Shown: piece by piece, positions 45,217 to 54,248 of the stretch
Numbering within the stretch: position 1 is the stretch's first letter
Layout: the number at the start of each line of letters is the position of its first letter
NCBI GenBank assembly: GCA_019637995.1
Contig: JAHBUQ010000004.1
Location: 124,001-188,000, forward strand
From: Ignavibacteriota bacterium
GTDB lineage: Bacteria; Bacteroidota; Ignavibacteria; Kapaibacteriales; UBA2268
Length of the DNA: 64,000 nt
Direction: 5' to 3'
Notes under the pieces: generated by a model
Told to the model about the DNA's origin: nothing
Database searches by the model: none
Seen by the model: only the letters and a program-made list of their open reading frames with translations
Made by a program: the position numbers and the translations under genes

Positions 45217-45771
45217 CTATTTTCGGGATTCAAGTTTGGTAAGATATTTATTGATTTTCACTTTATCAGAATCAGAAACTTCAATTTTTTCTAGTACAAA
45301 AGTAAGTGCATTTGTCATAATTTTATTGTCATAAAGAACAATATTATCATCATCAATAATTTCTACTAACTTTCTAAGCTTTTCTTTAGCAAGTTTGGAT
45401 TTCCCCAAGAATGACGGCAGATAATAGCAAGTTGAGCCATAAATAAAAAGCGATTCAATATTATTGGGGTCAATTTTCAAGCCCTTATCCATAACTTCGA
45501 GCCCTTCATTAACAAAAGCCACTTTCTTGTGGGGCCAGAAAGCGTGCTTACCTTTAAGCATAATAAGCGAGCCGATATAAGTTGTGGCGACGCCCTCCAT
45601 CTTAGGATTTGAAGCTATTATTTGCTCGAACTCTTTGATTGCTTGCTCAAGTTTATCCTCGTCTTCTACTGCTCCATAAAAAAGCAGCCTGGCACTATTC
45701 ATATTAGCTGACAAAATGGTAAAACCTATAAAAAAAATTATCAAAACAGTATTCAAAAATTTTTGTTGCAT
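45217..45771 (-). CDS. Exported TPR-like protein
   Basis: This 184-residue protein starts with a signal segment (MQQKFLNTVLIIFFIGFTILSA) and has helical TPR-like repeats (EDKLEQAIKEFEQIIASNPK, NEGLEVMDKGLKIDPNN). The segment YLPSFLGKSKLAKEKLRKL is similar to part of the TPR protein at 28952. It is probably a periplasmic scaffold, co-transcribed with the carotenoid desaturase two bases downstream, perhaps to organise a membrane enzyme. The family name is not known to me. Confidence 0.65.
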   Translation of the reverse strand: MQQKFLNTVLIIFFIGFTILSANMNSARLLFYGAVEDEDKLEQAIKEFEQIIASNPKMEGVATTYIGSLIMLKGKHAFWPHKKVAFVNEGLEVMDKGLKIDPNNIESLFIYGSTCYYLPSFLGKSKLAKEKLRKLVEIIDDDNIVLYDNKIMTNALTFVLEKIEVSDSDKVKINKYLTKLESRK

Positions 45772-45911
45772 TGTGATTAATACATTGTTCGTAATTAATT
45801 CAAGACGATTAAGAAAACATTTTGATTAATTTTATATGAAAATATTTCAAAATCTAAGATTTTAATAATGGTCTTGTCCTGAAATAGGTTGACACAAAAT
45901 TGGAGAAAAAG

Positions 45912-46325
45912 ATGTCACAAAAGAAAAAATTTCTTATTTTAGGAGACAAGCGAATGTACACAGAGAATTTTAAAAAATCTGTAGTCGCCGAAGTAGAATC
46001 AGGTCGCATAAGTAAAGAAGGCGCTCGCATAAAGTACGGCATAAAGGGAAATTCAGCAGTACTTAATTGGTGTCGGCAATACGGCAAGAATCAATATAAA
46101 CCAAAATCACCAGGTAGTTTAACTATGAATGACAAGTTGATATCACAAACATATAAAAATCGAATAAAAGAATTGGAGCAGGAACTATCTTCCAGCAAAT
46201 TGAAAGTAAGTTATTTAGAAAATGTAATTGACGTACTTCAAGAACAGGGGGTAATAGATGCTGTAAAAAAGCCAGATACACCGCCATTGGTCTCACCAAA
46301 GCGGTCAACCCGAAAGCATCGATAG
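45912..46325 (+). CDS. IS3-family transposase OrfA
   Basis: OrfA is the DNA-binding part of the transposase. The N-terminal helix-turn-helix is visible (FKKSVVAEVESGRISKEGARIKYGIKGNSAVLNWCRQYG), and a leucine-zipper-like coiled coil (KNRIKELEQELSSSKLKVSYLENVIDVL) follows near the C-terminus, where OrfA and the fusion protein dimerise. I start at ATG 45912, seven bases after GGAG; a TTG at 45900 is also in frame. Translation either ends at 46325 or shifts -1 at 46265-46271 into OrfB. Confidence 0.9.
   Translation: MSQKKKFLILGDKRMYTENFKKSVVAEVESGRISKEGARIKYGIKGNSAVLNWCRQYGKNQYKPKSPGSLTMNDKLISQTYKNRIKELEQELSSSKLKVSYLENVIDVLQEQGVIDAVKKPDTPPLVSPKRSTRKHR
46265..46305 (+). promoter_or_regulatory. 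Programmed -1 frameshift signal (slippery heptamer plus stem-loop)
   Basis: A AAA AAG (46265-46271) is positioned exactly on the OrfA codon boundaries for a -1 slip. Eight bases downstream a two-part stem-loop follows: ACCGC at 46280-46284 pairs with GCGGT at 46301-46305, and TTGGT at 46287-46291 pairs with ACCAA at 46295-46299. The -1 frame is open from 46232 through OrfB. Confidence 0.88.
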
Positions 46326-47161
46326 AAAGTATATGCAAAATAGCATCATTGAGCCGTCAAGCCTATTATAAGCATAACAGCAAGATAGAACTAGACACAG
46401 TAAACAATCATAAAGTACTTTCAATGGCTCTGTCTAAGCGTATACGTAATAGTAAACTAAGCTGTAAAAAGATATATTCAATGATTAAAGAAAGTCTCAA
46501 AACTGAGAATATAAAGTTAGGTCGTGACAAATTTATCAATCTGATGGGTGAAAATGGTTTTCATGTAAAGCGAAAAAGACGTAATCCCAACACAACAAAA
46601 AGTAAACATACATTGCCAACATATACAAATAAACTCAAAGGTATAAAGATAAATAGAGCAGACCAGGTCTGGGTTAGCGACATAACCTTTGTTCGAACTT
46701 CACAAGGTTTTATGTACCTGTCATTAGTGACAGATTTATACAGTAGAAAGATTTTAGGCTACAACTTGAGCAAGAGTCAAAAAACTTCGGAAGTAATAAA
46801 GGCTTTACAAATGAGTCTTAAAAATAGTAAACGTCAGTCCGAGACCATCCACCATTCAGATCGTGGAATCCAATATTTATGTAGTGAATATACCAAGCAC
46901 TTGAAATCAAATAATATCGAAACAAGCACAACAAAAGGAGGTAGTCCCCAAGAAAATGCAGTCGCCGAAAGAATAAACGGAATCTTAAAGCAAGAATACG
47001 GAATCTCAGACTTAAGAATAAATATTCCTCAATGTCGAAAATTAGTTAAAGAAGCAATCGAGCTATATAACAATGAGCGCCCACACTTAAGTTTAAATAT
47101 GAAGACTCCAGAACAGTATTACAATGAATTTTATTGCAATCTAAATAACAATATTCGATGA
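46265..47161 (+). CDS. IS3-family transposase OrfB (expressed as OrfAB fusion)
   Basis: OrfB carries the integrase core. The DDE triad is seen as D in VWVSDITFVRT, D in IHHSDRGIQY and E in QENAVAERINGILKQE, with the typical ERPHLSLNMKTPEQYY at the C-terminus. The frame has no ATG near its beginning (TTG at 46349), consistent with expression by -1 frameshifting from OrfA to give a fusion of about 416 residues. No internal stop or deletion is visible. Confidence 0.9.
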   Translation, partial: KKARYTAIGLTKAVNPKASIESICKIASLSRQAYYKHNSKIELDTVNNHKVLSMALSKRIRNSKLSCKKIYSMIKESLKTENIKLGRDKFINLMGENGFHVKRKRRNPNTTKSKHTLPTYTNKLKGIKINRADQVWVSDITFVRTSQGFMYLSLVTDLYSRKILGYNLSKSQKTSEVIKALQMSLKNSKRQSETIHHSDRGIQYLCSEYTKHLKSNNIETSTTKGGSPQENAVAERINGILKQEYGISDLRINIPQCRKLVKEAIELYNNERPHLSLNMKTPEQYYNEFYCNLNNNIR

Positions 47162-47214
47162 TATTAATCGAATTTATTTTATAATTTATTTGTCAACCAT
47201 TTTTAGGACAAGAC

Positions 47215-47252
47215 AAACCGCTTTTCATTTCTACTACCATATTTCTACCTCC
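47215..47252 (-). pseudogene. Possible 5' remnant of a short ORF split by the IS
   Basis: On the minus strand GGAGGT (47252-47247) precedes ATG 47240 by six bases, a stronger Shine-Dalgarno site than most in this window. The frame reads MVVEMKSGL before entering the IS right end and stopping inside it. The left IS flank is AT-rich with no obvious long continuation. It could be a disrupted leader or small gene upstream of the TPR-carotenoid operon, or chance. Confidence 0.3.
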
Positions 47253-47433
47253 AAAAATAATTTATAAAATTTCTGCTTCATTAGGAAACAGATAACAAAA
47301 AATCCCTTTTAAAAATATTTTTATGAACTTTGACAAAATCCACAATACTAATATACAAATTATTTCACAATTCCAAATATTATTTTTGAAAAAGGTGATT
47401 TAAGAAAAATAATTATCTTTGTTGCTTTTTAAT

Positions 47434-47471
47434 AAAAAAAACCGGCTGCCCTTGCAGAAGTAGCAGCCGGT
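47434..47471 (-). terminator. Terminator of nrdJ
   Basis: A perfect 9-bp stem (47441-47449 with 47463-47471) is followed on the minus strand by a run of seven T bases. It lies 27 bases after the nrdJ stop. Confidence 0.9.
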
Positions 47472-47497
47472 GAATTATATTATAAATTCAACAGAAC

Positions 47498-50400
47498 TCA
47501 GGAGCAACCACTTGTAGTGCCACAATCTTCGCAAACAGTACAACTACCGTTACGTTTAACTCTCATGGAGCCGCAATTTGTGCAATGCTCACCTGTATAT
47601 CCAAAAGATTGAGCTTCACTGCTTGTGCCGACTTTAAGCTGCATCGAAAGACCATTTGTATTAGCTGACTTAAGTTCAGGAGTATCAACTCCTGCAGAAA
47701 CCAATTCAGTTCCAGCCTTGAAAGTCTTTTCGGGGACAAGGCTTACAGATGATTTTACTTCCACATCCTCTTTTGGCAATGACTGATTATAAGCAGGTGC
47801 CTGATTATCGGAATTTTTACTGTCAACCGGTTCATCAACTGCTTTTACGTGAACGAAATCCTCACGATTCAGGTAATCATATCCAATTGAGCGGAAAACA
47901 TAATCGAGAATTGAAGTAGAATTCTTAATAGCTTCATGCCCCTGAACCGGACCTGACGGTTCGAATCTTGTGAACGTGAATGTGTCAACCAAATCTTCAA
48001 GTGGGACGCCGTATTGCAATGCTTTTGAGGCAAGAATCGCGAAACTGTTAAGAAGCCCACGGAAAGAAGCACCTTCTTTGTACATATCAATAAAAATCTC
48101 ACCCAAAGTACCGTCTTCATATTCTCCTGTTCTCAGGAATACCTTATGTCCACCTACAACTGCTTCGCGAATATGCCCATGGCGTTTCTTAGGAAGTTTG
48201 AGTCTTGAAATCTTGTAATGTACTCTGTCAGCAATAATCTCCTGAACCTCCTGAGGTCCTTTTGTCTCGTCAAGAGTATTTTCGTCGCCTAATGATACAA
48301 CTTCATCAAGGTCTTTGAGATTAGATGAATTAAGAGGCTGAGACAGTTTAGAGCCGTCGCGGTAGAGAGCAATAGCTTTCAGCATCAGTTTCCATGATTT
48401 AACGTGAAGCTCGCTGATTTGAGAAATCGTAGCTTCAGCAGGCATATTGACAGTCTTTGAAATTGCACCTGTAATAAATGGCTGAGCTGCTGCCATAATG
48501 CGAATGTGAGCCATATAGTCAATATATCGCTTGCCTTTTTTGCCACATTTATTTGCTGTATCAAAAATTGGCAGGTGTTCCTCTTTCAGATGAGGAGCAC
48601 CTTCAAGCATCATTGTGCCACAAATGTAATCATTTGCCTCATCAATTTGATCAGCAGAAAATCCCAAATCTGTAAGCATATCAAATCCCGGATCATCTAA
48701 TTGTGCACGTGTGAAACCAAGTGAAATTAAGAAATCTTCACCTAAAGTCCATTTATTGAATGCAAATTTGATATCAAAAACATTATCAAGTTGCTTTTCG
48801 ATGATTTCAATTTTTTCATCTGAAAAGCCTTTTTCTTTCAAAGATTTTTTATTTATATGGGCGCAACCTATTAAAGTACCGCTACCTTTAGAATATTTTT
48901 CAATTTCTTCTATTTGCTGTTCTGAATAATTCAGTTTTGTAAGTGCTTTTCTTACAGATTGATTTACAATTTTGAAATATCCGCCACCTGCTAATTTTTT
49001 ATATTTAACAATTGCAAAATCCGGTTCAATACCTGTAGTATCGCAGTCCATAACAAGCCCTATTGTTCCGGTAGGTGCAATTACAGTAACCTGTGCATTA
49101 CGGTATCCATATTTAGTACCGAGCTCTAAAGCATCATCCCAACATTCGCGGGCAGTTTCGAGCATATATTCAGGAACATATCTTGGGTTTATTCCTTTTG
49201 GTCTGATAGTTAAATCTTCGTATTCAGAAGGATTTGCATTGTAGGCAGCCCTTCTGTGATTACGGATAACTTTTAGCATTGCTTCACTATTTATACCATA
49301 CTCAGGAAAAGCACCAATTTCTTTAGCCATTTCAGCAGAAGTAGCATAAGACTGTCCTGTAAGAATTGCACTGATTGCACCGGTCCAGGCAAGTGCTTCA
49401 GGCGAATCATAAGGAATTCCGTTTACCATCAGAAGTGTTCCGAGGTTTGCATATCCCAGACCAAGAGTGCGGAATTTATAGCTCAAATCAGCAACTTGTT
49501 TTGATGGGAATTGTGCCATCAGCACTGATATTTCCAAAACAACGGTCCACAATCTGACGCCATGCTTGAAATCTTCCACTTTGAAAGTATCGGACTCATC
49601 ATCATAGAATTTCATCAGATTTAGACTTGCCAGATTGCAGGCAGTATCATCAAGGAACATATACTCACTGCAAGGATTGCTACCATTGATTCTGCCTGAC
49701 TCGGGGCAGGTATGCCATTCGTTGATTGTAGTATCGAATTGAAGTCCCGGGTCAGCACTCTTCCATGCACAAAGATTGATTTTTTCCCATAAATCCCGAG
49801 CTCTGACTATCCTTGCAGTTTCGCCACTCTTTCTCCAGCGAAGTTCCCACATTTCGTCATTTTCGACTGCATTCATAAAATCATTAGTAACGCGGACTGA
49901 ATTATTGGAATTCTGACCGCTGACTGTGATATAACCTTCACCTTCATAATGTGTATCAAATACCGGAAAATCTACCGAAGTAAATCCTTGGTCAACAAGG
50001 TCTAACACTCTTTTTACATGATTTAAGGGAATACCGCGATTGAGAGCCTTTTGAACTAATATTTTGAGTTGCTTATTTTTATTTATATCGGTTCCGGAAG
50101 TAACTGCTTCCTCCAGCACAGCTTTCATAAATGCCGAGTTGACTCTTGAACCGGCAACCAAAGCCGCTACTTTTTCTTCTTCCTTAGCTTTCCATTCGAT
50201 AAATTCTTCAATATCAGGATGGTCAATATTAACTATAACCATTTTGGCAGCACGACGTGTTGTACCACCGGATTTAATTGCACCGGCAGCTCTGTCGAAA
50301 ATCTTGAGGAAACTCATAAGTCCTGATGAATATCCTCCACCGGACAACTTCTCACCTGACCCTCTTAATGTCGAGAAATTTGTTCCTGTACCACTGCCAT

Positions 50401-51031
50401 ACTTGAAAATACGAGCTTCGCGGGTAGCGAGGTCAAAAATACCATTTTCACCGACCAAATCATCCTGAACTGATTGGATAAAGCAGGCGTGAGGCTGAGG
50501 ACGGCTATAAGCGTCCTGACTTTTCATCATTTCCTGTGTATCAGGGTCAACATAGTAATGCCCCTGCTTTGAACCGGTAATTCCATAAGCAAAGTGTAAA
50601 CCTGTATTGAACCATTGTGGAGAGTTCGGGGCACACATTTGCTTGAGAAGCATAAAAGAAATTTCGTCATAAAATACTTTTGCATCTTTCTCTGTATCAA
50701 AGTATTTATACTGTTCACCCCATTGACGCCATGCACCTGCCAGTCGGTGTACAACTTGTTTAACAGATTTCTCGGGTCCTAAAACAGGTTTTCCTTTCTC
50801 ATTGATAGCAGGATTCCCATTTTCGTCATACTGTGGAACGCCTGTTTTTCGGAAATACTTTTGAGCAAGTATGTCAGTTGCAAGCTGCGACCAGCCGGTT
50901 GGAACTTCGATATCTTTCATATCAAATACAACCGAGCCGTCCGGATTTCTCAATACAGATGACCTCTTTGTATATGTTAACAAGTCGTAAGGACTTGTAC
51001 CTTCTTTCGTAAATCGTCTTTGAAATTTCAT
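47498..51031 (-). CDS. nrdJ: B12-dependent (class II) ribonucleotide reductase
   Basis: NrdJ reduces ribonucleotides to deoxyribonucleotides using adenosylcobalamin instead of a tyrosyl-radical subunit, so it works with or without oxygen. The 1177-residue protein has the typical class II landmarks: MCAPNSPQWFNTGLHF, FKYGSGTGTNFSTLRG, GSNPCSEYMFLDDTACNLASLNL and APTGTIGLVMDCDTTGIEPDFA. A C-terminal cysteine-rich ribbon (CTNCGS... CTVCEDCG) follows, then a terminal CS. It has its own terminator. No B12 riboswitch is evident in the region upstream of its start. Confidence 0.96.
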   Translation of the reverse strand: MKFQRRFTKEGTSPYDLLTYTKRSSVLRNPDGSVVFDMKDIEVPTGWSQLATDILAQKYFRKTGVPQYDENGNPAINEKGKPVLGPEKSVKQVVHRLAGAWRQWGEQYKYFDTEKDAKVFYDEISFMLLKQMCAPNSPQWFNTGLHFAYGITGSKQGHYYVDPDTQEMMKSQDAYSRPQPHACFIQSVQDDLVGENGIFDLATREARIFKYGSGTGTNFSTLRGSGEKLSGGGYSSGLMSFLKIFDRAAGAIKSGGTTRRAAKMVIVNIDHPDIEEFIEWKAKEEEKVAALVAGSRVNSAFMKAVLEEAVTSGTDINKNKQLKILVQKALNRGIPLNHVKRVLDLVDQGFTSVDFPVFDTHYEGEGYITVSGQNSNNSVRVTNDFMNAVENDEMWELRWRKSGETARIVRARDLWEKINLCAWKSADPGLQFDTTINEWHTCPESGRINGSNPCSEYMFLDDTACNLASLNLMKFYDDESDTFKVEDFKHGVRLWTVVLEISVLMAQFPSKQVADLSYKFRTLGLGYANLGTLLMVNGIPYDSPEALAWTGAISAILTGQSYATSAEMAKEIGAFPEYGINSEAMLKVIRNHRRAAYNANPSEYEDLTIRPKGINPRYVPEYMLETARECWDDALELGTKYGYRNAQVTVIAPTGTIGLVMDCDTTGIEPDFAIVKYKKLAGGGYFKIVNQSVRKALTKLNYSEQQIEEIEKYSKGSGTLIGCAHINKKSLKEKGFSDEKIEIIEKQLDNVFDIKFAFNKWTLGEDFLISLGFTRAQLDDPGFDMLTDLGFSADQIDEANDYICGTMMLEGAPHLKEEHLPIFDTANKCGKKGKRYIDYMAHIRIMAAAQPFITGAISKTVNMPAEATISQISELHVKSWKLMLKAIALYRDGSKLSQPLNSSNLKDLDEVVSLGDENTLDETKGPQEVQEIIADRVHYKISRLKLPKKRHGHIREAVVGGHKVFLRTGEYEDGTLGEIFIDMYKEGASFRGLLNSFAILASKALQYGVPLEDLVDTFTFTRFEPSGPVQGHEAIKNSTSILDYVFRSIGYDYLNREDFVHVKAVDEPVDSKNSDNQAPAYNQSLPKEDVEVKSSVSLVPEKTFKAGTELVSAGVDTPELKSANTNGLSMQLKVGTSSEAQSFGYTGEHCTNCGSMRVKRNGSCTVCEDCGTTSGCS

Positions 51032-51657
51032 TCTTTACCTTTAAATAATTATATGTTTTGGTTCTTTTTTTTCAAAATTAGCTTGCAGTCTGCAGTAATA
51101 GTATAAACTTTTTGCAATCTGTTCTACTGAACATCAACGGACAGAAGGAAACAGAATTACTTAAACAGACTTTATCAGTAAACTTGTAGTAAATCTTTTA
51201 ATCTTTTTTTCTTTTCCAACAAAAAACCATAAATTCGTTTGTTAGATATACTTGCAAAACTTTGGTAAAATATTCAGTATATTTTTATATTTGTTTAATT
51301 CACTTAACGTTCTATTAATAAAGATATTTATAAAAAAGTTTTCCACATTGTAATTTGTAAAAAACTGATATGCAAAATAATAAAAAAGTTTCTTAAAACA
51401 CCAAATAAGTTATCAACATTGACATTTATTTAAGATTTTTTAAAGAAAATATTTTTTGTTAATAAAGCTAATTCTTATTTTAGAGATTATTAACTTAATA
51501 TCAATAATATGTATCAAATTTTAGACAATAATCTTCATTTTATGTTATATTTGTTACAATTGAATAAAGAATGCACTTGCAATGTTTCGTAATGATAATT
51601 TTCTTTGATTTTTAGAAAAATACTGATTATTTTTATTTTTTAAAAATTTACTTATTT
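51032..51657. other. Long AT-rich divergent intergenic region
   Basis: About 626 bases separate nrdJ (minus) and comEC (plus), the longest gene-free stretch here. On the minus strand TAATTTTG at 51073-51080 lies 41 bases before nrdJ; on the plus strand TATATTTG at 51546-51553 is 104 bases before comEC. Two single-mismatch DnaA-box-like sites stand in the same orientation: TTTTCCACA at 51339-51347 and TTATCAACA at 51410-51418. No ORF, RNA gene or B12 riboswitch was recognised. Confidence 0.5.
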
Positions 51658-53520
51658 ATGAAAAGTTCTGAACTGCCGGCATTAAAGCTATTTATTTCAG
51701 TGGTCATTTTATCGCTGATATTATCATTTTGGCGTTTAGAGCAGTTTTATGTGATTATAATCAGTTTTGGTATAGCCTTGACCAGCTTGGCATTTCTTAA
51801 AAATTCAAACAGGGACATAGCATATTTACTACTTATCGTTTCATTAAGTCTTATTATTTCACAAAGATTTGATAATCATAAAATCGAAATTCCAAAGAAA
51901 ATTTTAACTGAAGAAAAAGCATTCTTTTCAGGTGAAATTGTTCAACTTCTGAAAAGTGAAAGAAAATATATTAGATATATTGCCAAAGGAAATTTGAATT
52001 CTGAGAACTTACCTGAAATCAATGATACAAAAGTATTACTTACAGTAATGAATCCGAAATTTTTACTTACTCCGGGAGAGAAATTCAGAGCAAATATTGA
52101 ACTTAATTTCTTAGCTGGAAAATTGCCCGGTGAAACATTTGATTATGAAACTTACTATAAATCAAATGAAATTCAATGGACTGCTATATGCAATGGTAGG
52201 GATTTTGTAAAATCAGAAAGCGAAGGGTCACTTAAATCATTGTCATATAGTCTTAGGACATCACTTAAACGAAAAATATTCCAAGTATTTGATTCAACTT
52301 CGGCTCAAATAATGACTGCACTTCTAACCGGAGATAAAAGTATGATTGATTTTGATACCCGTCGAAATTTTTCTCTGTCGGGAACAGCTCATTTATTAGC
52401 TGTAAGTGGTCTTCACGTAGGTATTATTTCATTTCTTATTTTTACATTATTTTCTTTTATTTCAAATCTTAAGATTAAATCAATCGCTGTAATTCTCTTA
52501 CTATTTACATTTGTGATGATTACCGGATGGGTCGAATCCGCTGTAAGAGCATCAATAATGATAGCTGTATATCTTCTTTCAATAAACTTCGAGCAAAGAG
52601 TAAATCCTTTAAATTCTCTTGCAATTGCAGGTCTGCTGATGTTTCTTGTTAATCCTGATGTGATTTACTCTGTATCATTTAGAATGTCAATACTATCAGT
52701 AGCGGGTATCATACTATTTTATGAGAAATTCTATGAATTGCTAACAAAGTCAGGAAAAGACAACCCTTTGAGAAATTTTTTCTCCGCATCATTTAGTCTG
52801 ACTCTATCGGCATCACTTCTAATTTCGCCACTTGTAGCATATTATTTTGGAGTTTATTCCTTTGTCAGCCCGCTTGCAAATTTAATTGTTGTACCTGTTA
52901 TGATGTTTGCTTTATCACTTGGAATAGCAGCAATTGCATCATCATTTATTTTTACTCCATTAGCAGAAGTCTATGCTTCAGCGGTTAGTTTTTTAATTAA
53001 AGCTGCAAACACTATTAATGAGTTATCAGTTTCTTACAAATATTCATATTTTGAAGGAAGTATGAGCATTTTCATTGCATTAATCTTCTCGGCATTATTG
53101 GTTTATATTATAGTTTCAAAGAATTTCAAATTACGAAAATTTAGAATATCAGTTTCAGCAGTAATTGTTGCATTAGCCTTTTTAATAATACCCGATAAAA
53201 TTGAAAGTGAAATAGAAATTATTCCAAGACAAAATTTAACAGCAGTTATATTAAATAATCATTCTCAAACATATTTATTGATGTTTGACCGTCTCCCATC
53301 AAATAAACTGAAGCAAGATTTTGGAATCAGACAATACATATTAAATGCTCAAAAAAATATCGTTGTAGGATACTCAGGGAATGCCGGAATATCAACAATT
53401 GATGCTGTGAAATATGATAAGCAATTTCAATATTATGAATTAGATACATATACTCAAAATAGGATAGCGGATTTACTTAAACTTGATATACACCCTGTGA
53501 AAATGATTGATTTAAAATGA
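51658..53520 (+). CDS. comEC: ComEC/Rec2-type DNA-uptake channel
   Basis: The 620-residue membrane protein has an N-terminal pair of membrane helices, an OB-like soluble domain (about residues 80-180), and the competence membrane domain with the signature HLLAVSGLHVGI (about residue 244) and around eight helices. ComEC moves single-stranded DNA across the inner membrane during transformation. The C-terminal metallo-beta-lactamase domain found in many relatives is absent: the last ~100 residues lack HxHxDH. The stop overlaps the pgeF start by four bases. Confidence 0.88.
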   Translation: MKSSELPALKLFISVVILSLILSFWRLEQFYVIIISFGIALTSLAFLKNSNRDIAYLLLIVSLSLIISQRFDNHKIEIPKKILTEEKAFFSGEIVQLLKSERKYIRYIAKGNLNSENLPEINDTKVLLTVMNPKFLLTPGEKFRANIELNFLAGKLPGETFDYETYYKSNEIQWTAICNGRDFVKSESEGSLKSLSYSLRTSLKRKIFQVFDSTSAQIMTALLTGDKSMIDFDTRRNFSLSGTAHLLAVSGLHVGIISFLIFTLFSFISNLKIKSIAVILLLFTFVMITGWVESAVRASIMIAVYLLSINFEQRVNPLNSLAIAGLLMFLVNPDVIYSVSFRMSILSVAGIILFYEKFYELLTKSGKDNPLRNFFSASFSLTLSASLLISPLVAYYFGVYSFVSPLANLIVVPVMMFALSLGIAAIASSFIFTPLAEVYASAVSFLIKAANTINELSVSYKYSYFEGSMSIFIALIFSALLVYIIVSKNFKLRKFRISVSAVIVALAFLIIPDKIESEIEIIPRQNLTAVILNNHSQTYLLMFDRLPSNKLKQDFGIRQYILNAQKNIVVGYSGNAGISTIDAVKYDKQFQYYELDTYTQNRIADLLKLDIHPVKMIDLK

Positions 53521-54248
53521 TAGATTGGATTAAACCAAAAATATTTGACGATAATAAGATAATTGCGGGAGTTACTAAGCGCAATCTATCTTCTTATTTT
53601 CCATACGGTTTCACAATATCTCAAGCTCAAATTGCTGGTAGAGAGGAAGTTTTAAGAAACAGAAATTTGCTTGCTGAAGAGCTCGGAATCAAATCAAATT
53701 TGATGATTTTTCAAAAGCAGGTACATGGAGATGTTATCAGAAAGGTATCGAAAGGTGATGACAACAACGCTGAAACTGATGGAATGATTACCACAGAAAA
53801 AGGAGTTATTCTCAATATTTCAATTGCAGACTGCGCCGGTGTACTGATTTGGGATTCAGTAAATGATATTATTTGTGGTATTCATTCAGGATGGAAAGGT
53901 ACATCGCTTAATATTGTCGGAAAAGGAATTCAGAAATTGATTGATGAATTCGAAAGCAAATCAGAAAATCTTTATGTATATATATCCCCTTGTGCCGGTG
54001 GAAATGCTTACGAAGTTGGTGAGGAAGTAGCTAAATTTTTTCCCCGAAGCATCAAACTAAAATCTCGGAATAAATATCTGTTTGATAATAAAAATGAAAT
54101 CCTTCACCAACTCCTTGATATGAAAATTCCTATAGCAAATATTGAAATTTCGGATATTTGTACAATTTCTGATGAAAACTTTCATTCCTACAGACGTGAC
54201 GCTGATTTCTCAGGAAGAATGTCAGCATTTATCGGGATGAGAATATGA
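53517..54248 (+). CDS. pgeF: Peptidoglycan editing factor (laccase-domain, YfiH family)
   Basis: The 243-residue protein has the Cu-oxidase_4/YfiH fold with the metal-site residues H70 (KQVHGD), C106 (IADCAGV) and H123 (GIHSGWKGT). Members remove wrongly incorporated amino acids from peptidoglycan precursors or act as purine nucleoside phosphorylases. In the usual TADCxP motif the proline is missing (IADCAGV), a small variation. It overlaps comEC and the following barrel gene by four bases each, forming a tight three-gene operon. Confidence 0.88.
   Translation: MIDWIKPKIFDDNKIIAGVTKRNLSSYFPYGFTISQAQIAGREEVLRNRNLLAEELGIKSNLMIFQKQVHGDVIRKVSKGDDNNAETDGMITTEKGVILNISIADCAGVLIWDSVNDIICGIHSGWKGTSLNIVGKGIQKLIDEFESKSENLYVYISPCAGGNAYEVGEEVAKFFPRSIKLKSRNKYLFDNKNEILHQLLDMKIPIANIEISDICTISDENFHSYRRDADFSGRMSAFIGMRI

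Larger units (their letters stand above)
45871..47214 (+). mobile_element. IS3-family insertion sequence, complete
   Basis: About 1.34 kb, bounded by 24-base imperfect inverted repeats (45871-45894 against 47191-47214, 21 of 24 matching; the core is TGTCCT...AGGACA). It contains the classic two overlapping frames of IS3 elements with a -1 frameshift signal. All three DDE residues are present, so it may still be active. I could not identify an exact target duplication. It sits upstream of the TPR-carotenoid operon. Confidence 0.92.

Noticed and set aside
45869..47217. Exact target-site duplication of the IS3 element
   Set aside because: For every plausible boundary the 3-4 bases on the two sides do not match as a direct repeat, so none is claimed.
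51032..51200. Cobalamin riboswitch upstream of nrdJ
   Set aside because: I could not find the conserved B12-box core or a plausible paired structure. An Infernal search would be decisive.
51339..51418. Chromosome origin (oriC)
   Set aside because: Only two near-match DnaA boxes are present, with no dnaA, dnaN or gyrB nearby and no box cluster. It is kept only as a low-interest finding.
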